Source of the DNA: Roseateles sp. DAIF2
GTDB taxonomy: Bacteria; Pseudomonadota; Gammaproteobacteria; Burkholderiales; Burkholderiaceae_C
Length of the DNA stretch: 64,000 nucleotides
Assembly (NCBI RefSeq): GCF_015624425.1
Contig: NZ_CP049919.1
Span: forward strand, 868,001-932,000
Direction: 5' to 3'
Shown here in pieces: positions 51,619 to 60,009 of this stretch (within the stretch, counting starts at the first letter, position 1; each line of letters starts with the position of its first letter). Position numbers and translations under genes: made by a program. Under the pieces are notes generated by a model that saw nothing but the letters and a program-made list of their open reading frames with translations, searched no databases and had not been told where the DNA came from.

Positions 51619-53202
51619 TTATTTGGCCTTCACATTGACCCAGCGCACCTCCAGCCAGTTGTCGGCGCGGTGCACCACGTCGACGTTGCTGCGTGCGGCC
51701 CAGGGGATGAACTGGCGGTGCAGCGGGATGTAGTGCACCTGCTCGGCCTGGCGCTGGAACACCTTCTTGATGAGGACCTTGCGCTTGTCCGGATCGGCCT
51801 CGACGCTGGAGGCCGCGACCAGCGCGTCGAGCTCGTCGTCCTTGAAGTTGCCGCGGTTGTACTCGCCGACGCCCTTCTCGCCGCGGTTGCGGTAATGCGA
51901 GGTGAAGATGCTCTCCGGGTCGGTGATCGAGCCGCCCCAGCCGAACATGTAGATCGAGGTGTCGAGCTTCTCCACCTTGTTGAAGAACTGCGCCTTGGGC
52001 TGGGCATTGACCCGGGTCTTGACGCCGACCTTGGCCCATTGCGCGGCCAGGGTCACGCAGATGCGCTCGTCGTTGACATAGCGGTTGTTGGAGCAGTCCA
52101 GCTGCACCTCGAAGCCCTGCGGGTAGCCGGCCTCGGCCAGCAGCTTCTTCGCGGCGTTGACGTCATAGGGCAGGCGACGCTCGATCTCGGGATCGTTGAG
52201 GCTGCCCAGCGGCGAGGGCACGACCGCGCCGGTGGGCGAGGCCTGGCCGTTCATCAGCTTGTCCTTGATCGTGACGATGTCGATCGCCTGGTAGAGCGCG
52301 CGGCGCACGCGCACGTCCTTCAGCGGGTTCTTGCCCTTGACGTTGCTGTAGAGCAGCTCGTCGCGGCCCTGGTCCAGGCCAAGGAAGATGACGCGGTTCT
52401 CGGGGCCGTTGACGATCTTGACGCCCGGCGTGGCAGCGAGCTTCTCGAGGTCGCGCGGGGCCGGGTCGAGCACGAAGTCGACCTCGCCCGAGACCAGGGC
52501 GGCGGTGCGGGTGGCGTCGCTCTTGATCGGCGTGTAGACGATCTCCTGCACGTTGCCCTCGATCTTGCCCCAGTAGTTCGGGTTGCGCTTGTAGACCGTC
52601 TTGTTGTCCGGCGCGCGGCTGACCAGCTGGAAGGGCCCGGTGCCATTGGTGTTGAAGGCGGCGTAGCTCTCTTCCTTGTTGGCGAAGTCCTGGGTCTTGG
52701 TGGCCTTGTTGTCCTCGGCCCAGGTCTTGCTCATGATGTAGAGCGTGTTGATGTGCTCCAGGAAGATCGGGTTCGCCTTGGGCAGGTTGAACTCGACGGT
52801 CAGCGCGTCGATCTTCTTCGCCTCGCCCAGCGCGTTGGCATAGACGGCGATCTGCGAGCTCGGCTGCTTGGCGCGCTCCAGCGAGAAGATCACGTCGTCG
52901 GCGGTCAAGGGCTTGCCGTCGTGGAACTTGACGCCCGGGCGCAGCTTGAAGGTCCACTTCAGCGCGCTGTTCTGCTTCCATTCGGTGGCCAGCTGCGGCA
53001 CCAGCTGCAGCTTGCGGTCGCGCGCGACCAGGAACTCGTAGACCTGGCCGTTGAACACATTGGTCAGCGATTCGTTCTGCGCATAGGGATCCAGGGTCAG
53101 CGGATCGCCGGCGCCGGCCCAGCGCAGGGTCTGGGCGGAGGCCAGCGTCGCGGTGGCGGCCAGCAGGGCCAGGGCGAGCAGGGACTTCTTGGCTTGGATC
53201 AA
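51619..53202 (-). CDS. ABC peptide/nickel importer substrate-binding protein (SBP_bac_5)
   Basis: The 527-residue periplasmic protein probably starts at TTG 53202: GGGAG lies upstream, and the signal peptide IQAKKSLLALALLAATATLA ... ASA follows directly. Mature motifs are AGDPLTLDPYAQNESLTNVF, LRPGVKFHDGKPLTADDVIF and NGTGPFQLVSRAPDNKTVYK. Upstream in-frame codons to 53463 have no signal and are rejected. No permease or ATPase genes are nearby, so it must share a transporter encoded elsewhere. The ligand is a peptide or similar. Confidence 0.88.
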   Translation of the reverse strand: MIQAKKSLLALALLAATATLASAQTLRWAGAGDPLTLDPYAQNESLTNVFNGQVYEFLVARDRKLQLVPQLATEWKQNSALKWTFKLRPGVKFHDGKPLTADDVIFSLERAKQPSSQIAVYANALGEAKKIDALTVEFNLPKANPIFLEHINTLYIMSKTWAEDNKATKTQDFANKEESYAAFNTNGTGPFQLVSRAPDNKTVYKRNPNYWGKIEGNVQEIVYTPIKSDATRTAALVSGEVDFVLDPAPRDLEKLAATPGVKIVNGPENRVIFLGLDQGRDELLYSNVKGKNPLKDVRVRRALYQAIDIVTIKDKLMNGQASPTGAVVPSPLGSLNDPEIERRLPYDVNAAKKLLAEAGYPQGFEVQLDCSNNRYVNDERICVTLAAQWAKVGVKTRVNAQPKAQFFNKVEKLDTSIYMFGWGGSITDPESIFTSHYRNRGEKGVGEYNRGNFKDDELDALVAASSVEADPDKRKVLIKKVFQRQAEQVHYIPLHRQFIPWAARSNVDVVHRADNWLEVRWVNVKAK

Positions 53203-53426
53203 AACAGCAACTCCCGGAAATGAAAGAAGAAGGCGGCACGCAGGGCCGGACCCGGAGCCTAAACCGGCGGCGCGCGCCCGCATCCCTCGCGGACCGACAT
53301 TGCTTATGCGGGATGCGAGCAAGGGCGCTGGCCGCACGGTTTCGTCATCAAGCCTGGTCGATACTCGGGGTTTTGCGCCTCCCCCTAGAGTGGCGGCAGG
53401 CGCGTTCACATTTCGCATCCGATCCG

Positions 53427-55544
53427 ATGAGCTCGTTCCGTTTCCTCCTGTGCCGGCTCGCACTGCTTTCCCTGAGCCTTCTTCCCGGCCTGGCCCTGGC
53501 CCAGGGCGCTGTGGTCACGACCGAACAGGTGCGGGCCGAGCTGGTGGCGCAGGCGCCCGAGGGCGTCGAGGCCGGCAAGCCGCTGTGGCTGGGCTTGCTG
53601 ATCAAGCACCAGCCGCATTGGCACACCTATTGGAAGAACCCGGGCGACTCCGGCCTGCCGACGATGCTGAGCTGGGAGCTGCCCGCGGGCGTGAGCGCCG
53701 GCGAGATCCAGTGGCCGGTGCCGCAGCGCCTGCCGGTCGGGCCGCTGGTCAACTACGGCTATGAGAGCGACCTGCTGCTGGCGGTGCCGCTGACGGTCGG
53801 CCCGGAGTTCAAGGGCGAGACCCTGAACATCAAGCTGCGCGCCGACTGGCTGGTCTGCAAGGAAGTCTGCATTCCCGAGTCCGGCGAATTCAGCCTGAAG
53901 CTGCCCGCCCAGGCCGCCACCGCCGGCCATGCCGCGCTGTTCGAGGCCGCGCGCGCCGCGCTGCCGCAGGAGCTGGCCGGTGCCAAGGTCGAGGCCAAGC
54001 TGCAGGGCGAGGGCCTGCGCCTGTTGATCGACGGCCTGCCGGCCGCCTGGCAGGGCAAGACCCTGCAGGCCTTCCCGGAGGAGGCCGGCGTGTTCAACCA
54101 TGCGAGCGCGCCGCAACAGCAATGGGCGGGCGCGCAGCTGCAGCTGACCCTGCCCGTCTCGGCCCAGCGCAGCGAGGGCCCGACCCGGCTCGCGGTGGTG
54201 CTGCGCCAGGACGATGCACCCGGCGGCCTGCGCCTGAGCTACCAGACCGCGGCCTGGCCGGCGCTGGGCGAGGTGGCGGCGCCGGCGCTGCAGCCGGTCG
54301 AGCCCGAGGCCGCCGCCGCCGCGCCGACCTCGATCCTGCTGGCCCTGCTGCTGGCCTTTGCCGGCGGCCTGCTGCTGAACCTGATGCCCTGCGTGTTCCC
54401 GGTGCTGTCGCTGAAGGTGTTGGGCTTCACCGCCCATGCGGGCGAGCGCCGCGTGCTGGTGGCGGGTGGCCTGGCCTACACGGCCGGCGTGGTGCTGAGC
54501 TTCCTGGCGCTGGCCGGCCTGCTGCTGGTGCTGCGCGCCGGCGGGGCGCAGCTGGGCTGGGGCTTCCAGCTGCAGTCGCCGCTGTTCGTCGCCGGCCTTG
54601 CCCTGCTGTTCGGCCTGATCGGCCTGAACCTGCTGGGCGTGTTCGAGATTCGCATGGTGCTGCCCGGCAACCTGGCCGGCGCGCGCGCCGCCAACCCGGT
54701 GCTCGACCATGGCCTGACCGGCGTGCTGGCGGTGGCGGTGGCCTCGCCCTGCACCGCGCCGTTCATGGGCGTCGCGCTGGGCGCCGCGCTGACCCAGCCG
54801 GCGCCGCTGGCGCTGGCGATCTTCGCGGCGCTGGGCCTGGGCATGGCCTCGCCCTATCTGGCGGCCAGCCTGTGGCCGGGCCTGGCGCGCGCACTGCCGC
54901 GCCCCGGCGTCTGGATGCGCCACTTCAAGATCCTGATGGCCTTCCCGATGTTCGCCACCGTGCTGTGGCTGATGTGGGTGCTGGGCCAGCAGGTCGGCAT
55001 CGACGGCGCGGTGGCCCTGCTGGGCCTGCTGCTGGCGCTGGCGCTGGCGGCCTGGGTGTTCGGCGCGACGGACCTGAAGGCGCGTGGCCGTACGGTGCTG
55101 GGCGCGCTGTCGCTGGCGATCCTGGCCGGCACCGCCTGGTGGGCCTGGCCGGCGCTGCGCGAGGCGCCCGCCGCTGCTGCGCAGGCCGATGGCGCCTCCG
55201 CCAGCGAGACCTGGCAGGCCTGGTCGGCCGACAAGGTCGCGCAGGCCCAGGCCGAGGGCCGCACCGTGCTGGTGGACTTCACCGCCGCCTGGTGCGTGAC
55301 CTGCCAGTTCAACAAGCGCGGCACCCTGGCCGATGCGCAACTGGTGGCCGACATGCGGGCCAAGAACGTGCTGCTGCTGCGCGCCGACTGGACCCGCCGC
55401 GACGCCGCGATCAGCCAGACCCTGAACAGCCTGGGTCGCAGCGGCGTGCCGGTCTATGCGGTGTACAAACCCGGTCAGGCCGCGCCGCAGCTGCTGCCCG
55501 AGATCCTCAGCGTCGCGCTGGTGCGCGACGCGCTGTCGCTCTGA
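53427..55544 (+). CDS. DsbD/ScsB-like thiol:disulfide interchange protein
   Basis: The protein has 705 residues. A signal peptide (FLLCRLALLSLSLLPGLALA) precedes a periplasmic DsbD-type N-terminal domain with the pair LVCKEVCIPE. About eight helices follow, with a conserved Cys-Pro in LNLMPCVFPVLSL and a second in AVASPCTAPFMG. The C-terminal thioredoxin domain has the active site AAWCVTCQFNKRG. It passes electrons from cytoplasmic thioredoxin to periplasmic proteins. It is divergent from the peptide-binding gene and precedes a thioredoxin-like gene it could reduce. Confidence 0.92.
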   Translation: MSSFRFLLCRLALLSLSLLPGLALAQGAVVTTEQVRAELVAQAPEGVEAGKPLWLGLLIKHQPHWHTYWKNPGDSGLPTMLSWELPAGVSAGEIQWPVPQRLPVGPLVNYGYESDLLLAVPLTVGPEFKGETLNIKLRADWLVCKEVCIPESGEFSLKLPAQAATAGHAALFEAARAALPQELAGAKVEAKLQGEGLRLLIDGLPAAWQGKTLQAFPEEAGVFNHASAPQQQWAGAQLQLTLPVSAQRSEGPTRLAVVLRQDDAPGGLRLSYQTAAWPALGEVAAPALQPVEPEAAAAAPTSILLALLLAFAGGLLLNLMPCVFPVLSLKVLGFTAHAGERRVLVAGGLAYTAGVVLSFLALAGLLLVLRAGGAQLGWGFQLQSPLFVAGLALLFGLIGLNLLGVFEIRMVLPGNLAGARAANPVLDHGLTGVLAVAVASPCTAPFMGVALGAALTQPAPLALAIFAALGLGMASPYLAASLWPGLARALPRPGVWMRHFKILMAFPMFATVLWLMWVLGQQVGIDGAVALLGLLLALALAAWVFGATDLKARGRTVLGALSLAILAGTAWWAWPALREAPAAAAQADGASASETWQAWSADKVAQAQAEGRTVLVDFTAAWCVTCQFNKRGTLADAQLVADMRAKNVLLLRADWTRRDAAISQTLNSLGRSGVPVYAVYKPGQAAPQLLPEILSVALVRDALSL

Positions 55545-55592
55545 GGAATTCCCTGTCCTCAATCAATCTGCTGCATCCTCAAGGAGGCTGGT

Positions 55593-56213
55593 ATGAAGAC
55601 GAGACGATGGATGATGACGAGCGTGATGCTGGCCCTGGCCGCGACGGCCAGCGGCATCGCGCAGGCGAATGCGACCGTGGGCCAGGCGGCTCCGGCCTTC
55701 AGCATCACCGACAGCCAGGGCAAGACCGTGAGCCTGGCGGACTTCAAGGGCAAGCATGTGGTGCTGGAATGGGTCAACCCCGGCTGCCCCTTCGTCAAGA
55801 AGCATTACGACAGCGGCAATATGCCCGGCACACAGAAGAGCGCGACCGGGCAGGGCGTGGTCTGGCTGGCGGTCAGCTCCACCGCGAAGAGCGCCGGCGA
55901 CTACAAGCCGCCGGCCGAGCTGGAGGCCTGGATGAAGAGCAAGCAGTCGGCCCACAGCGCCACCCTGATGGATGACGACGGCAAGCTGGGCAAGGCCTAT
56001 GGCGCGCGCACGACGCCGCATCTGTACCTGATCGACCCGGCCGGCAAGCTGATTTATGCCGGCGCGATCGACTCCAAGCCGACCGCCAACCCGGCCGACA
56101 TCAAGACCGCGGTCAATTATGTGAACCAGGCCGTCGGCGAGGCCCTGTCCGGCAAGCCGGTCAGCCAGCCCGCGTCGACGCCCTACGGCTGCTCGATCAA
56201 ATACGCCTCCTGA
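55593..56213 (+). CDS. Exported thioredoxin-like (redoxin) protein with single active-site Cys
   Basis: The 206-residue protein has a signal peptide (ending AQA-NA) and an AhpC/TSA-redoxin fold. The active-site segment is EWVNPGCPFVKKHYDSGNMP, a single Cys followed by Pro where a second Cys would be in a CxxC. The fold continues with ARTTPHLYLIDPAGKLIYAG and ends with TPYGCSIKY, which offers a distant resolving Cys. It lies 48 bp after the DsbD-like gene, its probable electron donor. Confidence 0.88.
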   Translation: MKTRRWMMTSVMLALAATASGIAQANATVGQAAPAFSITDSQGKTVSLADFKGKHVVLEWVNPGCPFVKKHYDSGNMPGTQKSATGQGVVWLAVSSTAKSAGDYKPPAELEAWMKSKQSAHSATLMDDDGKLGKAYGARTTPHLYLIDPAGKLIYAGAIDSKPTANPADIKTAVNYVNQAVGEALSGKPVSQPASTPYGCSIKYAS

Positions 56214-56258
56214 CGCTGAGGCGCGGTACGCGCCTCAACGGCCCGAGCGGGCCTGGGA

Positions 56259-56939
56259 TCAGGCCTGCTCGTCGGCCGGCTTGTCGCCCTGGGCGCGCGG
56301 CGGCCGGTTCTGGCCACCACCACCACCTTCGCGGCGCGGCGGGCGCTGACCCTGGCGTTCGCCACGCGGGCCTGGGCGGCCGCCATCGCGGCGGCCTTCG
56401 GGCCGCCGGTCGCCGCCCGCGGGCTGCGAGGCGCGGCGGATGCGGTCTTCCTCGGCTTCCTGCTTGGCGATCTCCAGCAGGCCGTCCAGCTCCTCCTCGG
56501 CCACGCCCTTCAGCGCGCAGAAGTTGGCGCGCGTCAGGGTGGTGCCCTGGAAGTCGCGCAGCAGACCGGCGCGGTTGCGGCGCTGCTGCTGCTCGAGCGC
56601 GCGGCGCTCCTCGTTGAGCGAGCGGCGGCGCGCCAGCTCGGTGACCGCGGCCTCGCGGTGCTCGGCGCTCAGCTCGCCGGCCGGCTGGCCGTCGAGGTCG
56701 AAACGTTCGCTGGCCTTGGTCAGCGCGATCAGGTAGGCGGTGCCGCCGGTGTAGCGGCGCAGCACCGCCGACAGCAGCTGCTTGGTGAACTGGCCGGGCG
56801 CACGCTCCTGGATGTCGGCCTGGATGCGCAGCTTCAGCGGCTTGGGCGCGCCATCGAACAGGGCGGGGAACAGCGTCTTGAGCTGCTGCAGCGCGGCGGC
56901 GGGGTTCATTTCGCCAGCGGCGGTCGGATTGGACGACAT
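56259..56939 (-). CDS. proQ: ProQ/FinO-family RNA-binding protein
   Basis: The 226-residue protein has the ProQ/FINO domain at residues about 12-130: LKTLFPALFDGAPKPLKLRI, then DIQERAPGQFTKQLLSAVLRRYTGGTAYL-like sequence typical of the RNA-binding face. The last 60 residues are disordered and rich in Arg, Gly and Gln (GGRPGPRGERQGQRPPRREG), a likely RNA-binding tail. It acts as a global small-RNA/mRNA chaperone in the cytoplasm. It is convergent with the redoxin gene. Confidence 0.92.
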   Translation of the reverse strand: MSSNPTAAGEMNPAAALQQLKTLFPALFDGAPKPLKLRIQADIQERAPGQFTKQLLSAVLRRYTGGTAYLIALTKASERFDLDGQPAGELSAEHREAAVTELARRRSLNEERRALEQQQRRNRAGLLRDFQGTTLTRANFCALKGVAEEELDGLLEIAKQEAEEDRIRRASQPAGGDRRPEGRRDGGRPGPRGERQGQRPPRREGGGGGQNRPPRAQGDKPADEQA

Positions 56940-57020
56940 AGGGATCAGTGGTTGGCGGGACGGCTGCGAGAACCGGGCCCGCGCGGGCAGTCAAAGAAAG
57001 AATCGAAGGCTGGATTGTGC

Positions 57021-58724
57021 CTATGCTGAGGGCGTCGGCGCAAACCCCCCCTCCGGGTAGCAGACGCGGTTGCGGCCGGCCTGCTTGGCGCGGTAGAGCT
57101 GGGCATCGGCCTCGCGCAGCCCATCCTCCAGCCGCGCATGGCGCGCGACGTCGGTCAGGCCCAGGCTGGCGGTGACCGCCAGGCCCGGCGCCAGCGCCGA
57201 CCAGTCATGGCGTTCCACCGCCTGGCGCAGGCGCTCGCAGATCTGCAGCGCCCCCTCGGGCGTGACCTCGTCGAGCGCGATCAGGAACTCCTCGCCGCCA
57301 TAGCGCGCGGCCAGGTCCTGCGCGCGGCAATGGGCCTGCAGCAGCGCGCCGAGTTGGCGCAGCGCCTGGTCGCCGACGGCATGCGAATAGCGGTCGTTGA
57401 CGGACTTGAAATGATCCAGGTCGATCAGCGCCACGCACAGCACCGCACCACTGGCGCGCGCGGCCTCGTGGCGCAAGGCCAGATAGGTGTCGAGCCGGCG
57501 GCGGTTGGCCAGGCCGGTCAGCGCGTCCTGCAGCGCATCGCGGCCCAGGGCCTCGGCGCGCTGTGCCAGCTCCTCGTTGGCGCGGCGCAGGGCCTGGGCC
57601 TGCTGGCGTTCGGCCGCGGCCTCGGCCAGCGCGCGCTCGGTCTCCAGGCGCACCGCCAGCACCTTGGCGCGCTGCTGCGCGCTGTTCAGCGCATGCTCGC
57701 TGCGCAGGGTGTGAAACCGCTTGTAAAGATTCAGCGCCTGGGCCAAGTCGCCGGCCTGTTCGGCCAGCGCGGAGGCCAGCTCGTAGAGCGGAATCAGCAT
57801 GTTCTTGGCGCGCGCCTGCTCGCCGACCGCCAGGCCGTCGGCGGCGGTGCGGCGCGCCTCGTCGAGCTCGCCGGCCTCGCGGTACATCAGGGCCAGGTAT
57901 TGCGCGCGCTGCACATGGCTGACCGCGTCGCCGCCCGGGCCGGACAGGCCGCGCTGCCGCTCGAAGGCGGCCAGCGCCTCGGCGCGCCGGCCCAGCAGCG
58001 CGAGCGCGGCGCCGCTGTTGCTCAGCACCACGACCTGGATGCGCGCCATGCCGGCCTGCTGCGCGATCGCCAGCGCGACCTCGTTGAGCTCCAGCGAGCG
58101 CCGCAGCGCGGCCTCGCCCTCGGCGACGCGGCCCTCGTTCAGGGCCTGCTCACCCTGGTCCTGCTCGCGGCCGGCCAGGTTGGCGCGCGAGATCGCGCGC
58201 ATGCGTGGCTGGCCGGTGGACTCGGCCAAGGTCAGCGCGCGCTGATGCCAGTCCAGCGAGGCCTCGGTGTTGCCGAGCTCGCCATAGACGATGCCCAGCA
58301 GGTTCAGGGTGTCGAACAGCAGCTCGGCGTCCTCGCCGGTGCGGCAGGTCGGCAGCGCGGCCTCGAGGTCCTGCAGCGCCTGGTCGTTGTCGCCGACGGC
58401 CCAGCCGACGCGCGCCGAGGCGATGCGCGCGCGGGCGCGCAGCAGCTTGTCGCCCTGGCCATGGCTCAGCGTCAGGGCGCTGGTGGCATGAGCGGCGGCG
58501 CGGTTGTGGTCGTTCTGGCGCTGCGCGGTGTGCGACAGCCAGACATGGGCATGGATCTCGGCGTGCAGGTCCTGCAGCGCCTCGGCCCGCTCCAGCAGCT
58601 CGGCGGCCAGGGTCTCGCAACGGGCCCAGTTTTCGCTCGTGTAGGCGCCCTGGGCGGCTGCCAGCAGCTCGTCCAGATCGGAGTCGGCCGCGTAGGCCTG
58701 GGGGGCGGTAGAGGTCGTCGACAA
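57021..58724 (-). CDS. Diguanylate cyclase with N-terminal TPR repeats
   Basis: The protein has 567 residues. Residues about 15-370 form TPR-like helical repeats (ALQDLEAALPTCRTGEDAEL, NTEASLDWHQRALTLAESTG, DLAQALNLYKRFHTLRSEHA). A coiled coil follows, then a GGDEF domain with the active site RYGGEEFLIALDE and substrate residues in LIDLDHFKSVNDRYSH. It synthesises cyclic-di-GMP, with the TPR part likely sensing a protein partner. No ATG exists near the N-terminus, and TTG 58724 is chosen because it directly precedes the first repeat. Confidence 0.88.
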   Translation of the reverse strand: MSTTSTAPQAYAADSDLDELLAAAQGAYTSENWARCETLAAELLERAEALQDLHAEIHAHVWLSHTAQRQNDHNRAAAHATSALTLSHGQGDKLLRARARIASARVGWAVGDNDQALQDLEAALPTCRTGEDAELLFDTLNLLGIVYGELGNTEASLDWHQRALTLAESTGQPRMRAISRANLAGREQDQGEQALNEGRVAEGEAALRRSLELNEVALAIAQQAGMARIQVVVLSNSGAALALLGRRAEALAAFERQRGLSGPGGDAVSHVQRAQYLALMYREAGELDEARRTAADGLAVGEQARAKNMLIPLYELASALAEQAGDLAQALNLYKRFHTLRSEHALNSAQQRAKVLAVRLETERALAEAAAERQQAQALRRANEELAQRAEALGRDALQDALTGLANRRRLDTYLALRHEAARASGAVLCVALIDLDHFKSVNDRYSHAVGDQALRQLGALLQAHCRAQDLAARYGGEEFLIALDEVTPEGALQICERLRQAVERHDWSALAPGLAVTASLGLTDVARHARLEDGLREADAQLYRAKQAGRNRVCYPEGGFAPTPSA

Positions 58725-58786
58725 GGCGATGTCGATGATAGGGGCCGACCCCGGCGGGCCGTGGTCGCGGCCCGTTTCAAATGGGC

Positions 58787-59002
58787 TCAGGTCGTGTGAT
58801 CTTTGGGCTTTGCGCAGGCGGGTTTGCAGACCAGCTCGGTGCGGCCGAGGATGCGGGTCGATTGCAGGCTGCTCGGCGCGCGGTGCTTGCCGCACTTGAA
58901 GCAGGAGCGGGTATGCCCGCTGCCCAGGAAGGGCGAGCCGCCCAGCTTGGACTCGTAGCGCAGCCCATCGTCGCTGACGCTCGTGTAGGTGTCTTTGCTC
59001 AT
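58787..59002 (-). CDS. Small Cys-rich, probably zinc-binding protein
   Basis: The 71-residue protein MSKDTYTSVSDDGLRYESKL... has a Cys-x-x-Cys pair (SCFKCGKHR) and a second pair (LVCKPACAKPK), spaced like a small zinc ribbon. The ATG at 59002 is chosen because upstream in-frame sequence to 59071 is short and lacks a domain. It is in the same direction as, and 62 bp before, the TPR-GGDEF gene. No named family is recognised. Confidence 0.6.
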   Translation of the reverse strand: MSKDTYTSVSDDGLRYESKLGGSPFLGSGHTRSCFKCGKHRAPSSLQSTRILGRTELVCKPACAKPKDHTT

Positions 59003-59174
59003 TGTTCTGGTCCGCTCCGGAGTTTTCCCTCTCGCGGCCCATATTAGGCCGGGCGGACATGACGGCACCATCTCGCTTGCACTGATGTACGGGCTTTTGA
59101 CGCCACGAAATCGTCATATCGATAGGCAATCGGCGCGAGCAGCGCACAATCGCGGCTTCGTTCAAGCGATTCCG
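59003..59174. other. Intergenic region upstream of the interrupted tdk
   Basis: The region is 172 bp without a gene, lying between the leftward Cys-rich gene and the rightward tdk remnant. It still resembles host DNA but becomes less GC-rich after about 59070. It should hold divergent promoters; none stands out clearly. Confidence 0.5.
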
Positions 59175-59222
59175 ATGGCCAAACTGTTTTTCCGTTACGC
59201 GGCGATTGTTGGGGGATCGTGA
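59175..59222 (+). pseudogene. tdk: 5' remnant of the host thymidine kinase gene, broken by the island
   Basis: The frame from ATG 59175 reads MAKLFFRYAA, exactly how type II thymidine kinases start, and then instead of the P-loop (MNAGKST in intact genes) continues IVGGS and stops. Seven of the ten first residues equal those of the complete tdk at 59408 (MARLWFRFAA). The break comes at GCGGCGAT (59199-59206), which the complete gene also contains at the same codons. The natural reading is that an element inserted here; the displaced 3' part should lie at its far end, outside the window. Confidence 0.72.
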
Positions 59223-59407
59223 GTTCAAAGTTTCCAGATTGTTGTCATCGTCGCCTGCCGCAGGGCAAGCGGCTTTGTTGGATGATGCGTTATGTGACAT
59301 CTTGTGCGCCCGGGTTGGGCTGGCCCCGCCGCGGTGTTACAAATGTCTTGCTGTTGGTTTGGTGCTTCAGCTTCACCCATCTGTAACACCTCTCTGGGAG
59401 ACCCTTT
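59207..59407. mobile_element. Left terminal region of the island inserted in tdk
   Basis: These 201 bp lie between the tdk break and the second tdk start and code for nothing obvious. Base composition differs from the host (TTGTTG, TTTCCAGATTG, TTACAAATG). An inverted repeat GGTGTTACA (59333-59341) and TGTAACACC (59382-59390) could be a recombinase-binding or regulatory site. The promoter for the carried tdk must also be here. Confidence 0.6.
59333..59390. repeat. 9-bp inverted repeat in the island's left end
   Basis: The perfect arms GGTGTTACA and TGTAACACC are separated by 40 bp, just ahead of the carried tdk. Candidate recombinase arm site or operator; not tested. Confidence 0.5.
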
Positions 59408-59962
59408 TTGGCTCGTTTGTGGTTCCGCTTTGCGGCGATGAATGCGGGGAAGACCAGTTCGCTCCTGCAGGTTGCGCACAACTACGAGGAGAACGGCGAG
59501 CAGGTCCTGTTGCTCACGTCAGCGTTGGACGACAGGGCAGGCCACGGCGTCATCGCATCCAGAATTGGGCTGCAGCGGGAGGCGATGACCTACGACACGA
59601 GAACAGACTTCCTAGCGCTTTTGCAGGATGTGACCGTGGCCTGTGTGCTCATTGATGAAGCGCAGTTCCTGACCGTCGAGCAGGTGACCCAGCTCCATCG
59701 GTGGGTTCATATCCGGAATGTTCCGGTGATGTGCTTCGGACTTCGGTCGGACTTTCAGGGGAGGGCCTTCCCGGGGGCGGCTGCGTTGCTCACCCTCGCC
59801 GACAACTTGGAAGAGATCCGAACTGCATGCCGTTGCGGCAAGAAGGCCACGATGAACATTCGGGTTGACGAGAGCGGGAACCGCATGCGTGAAGGCGATC
59901 AAGTGCTCATTGGGGGCAATGGCCGCTATCGCCAAGTTTGCTCGCGCTGTTTCTACAGCTGA
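59408..59962 (+). CDS. tdk: Thymidine kinase (type II), island-borne replacement copy
   Basis: The 184-residue enzyme starts at TTG with GGGAGA about 8 bp upstream. It has the P-loop AAMNAGKTS, the catalytic Glu in VLIDEAQFLTV, the lasso/active-site run VIGGNGRYRQ-like in QVLIGGNGRYRQ, and zinc ligands in CRCGKKA and VCSRC. It is complete, ending just after the last zinc Cys pair. It phosphorylates thymidine for salvage. Codon use is less GC-biased than in the flanking chromosome, and it lies inside the island, directly behind the broken host copy. Confidence 0.9.
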   Translation: MARLWFRFAAMNAGKTSSLLQVAHNYEENGEQVLLLTSALDDRAGHGVIASRIGLQREAMTYDTRTDFLALLQDVTVACVLIDEAQFLTVEQVTQLHRWVHIRNVPVMCFGLRSDFQGRAFPGAAALLTLADNLEEIRTACRCGKKATMNIRVDESGNRMREGDQVLIGGNGRYRQVCSRCFYS

Positions 59963-60009
59963 GCAAGCTACGGCTACGCCGGTCCGGCATCCGTCTGTTC
60001 GGCAGTCAG

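Noticed and set aside
57021..59300. Long open frame extending the TPR-GGDEF protein to 59300
   Set aside because: The upstream 190 codons lack any domain, overlap the Cys-rich gene and cross the tdk break and island start. The protein more likely begins at TTG 58724.
59408..59962. Island-borne tdk read as a C-terminally truncated pseudogene
   Set aside because: It is shorter than the E. coli enzyme, but all catalytic motifs and both zinc Cys pairs are present, so it is probably complete.
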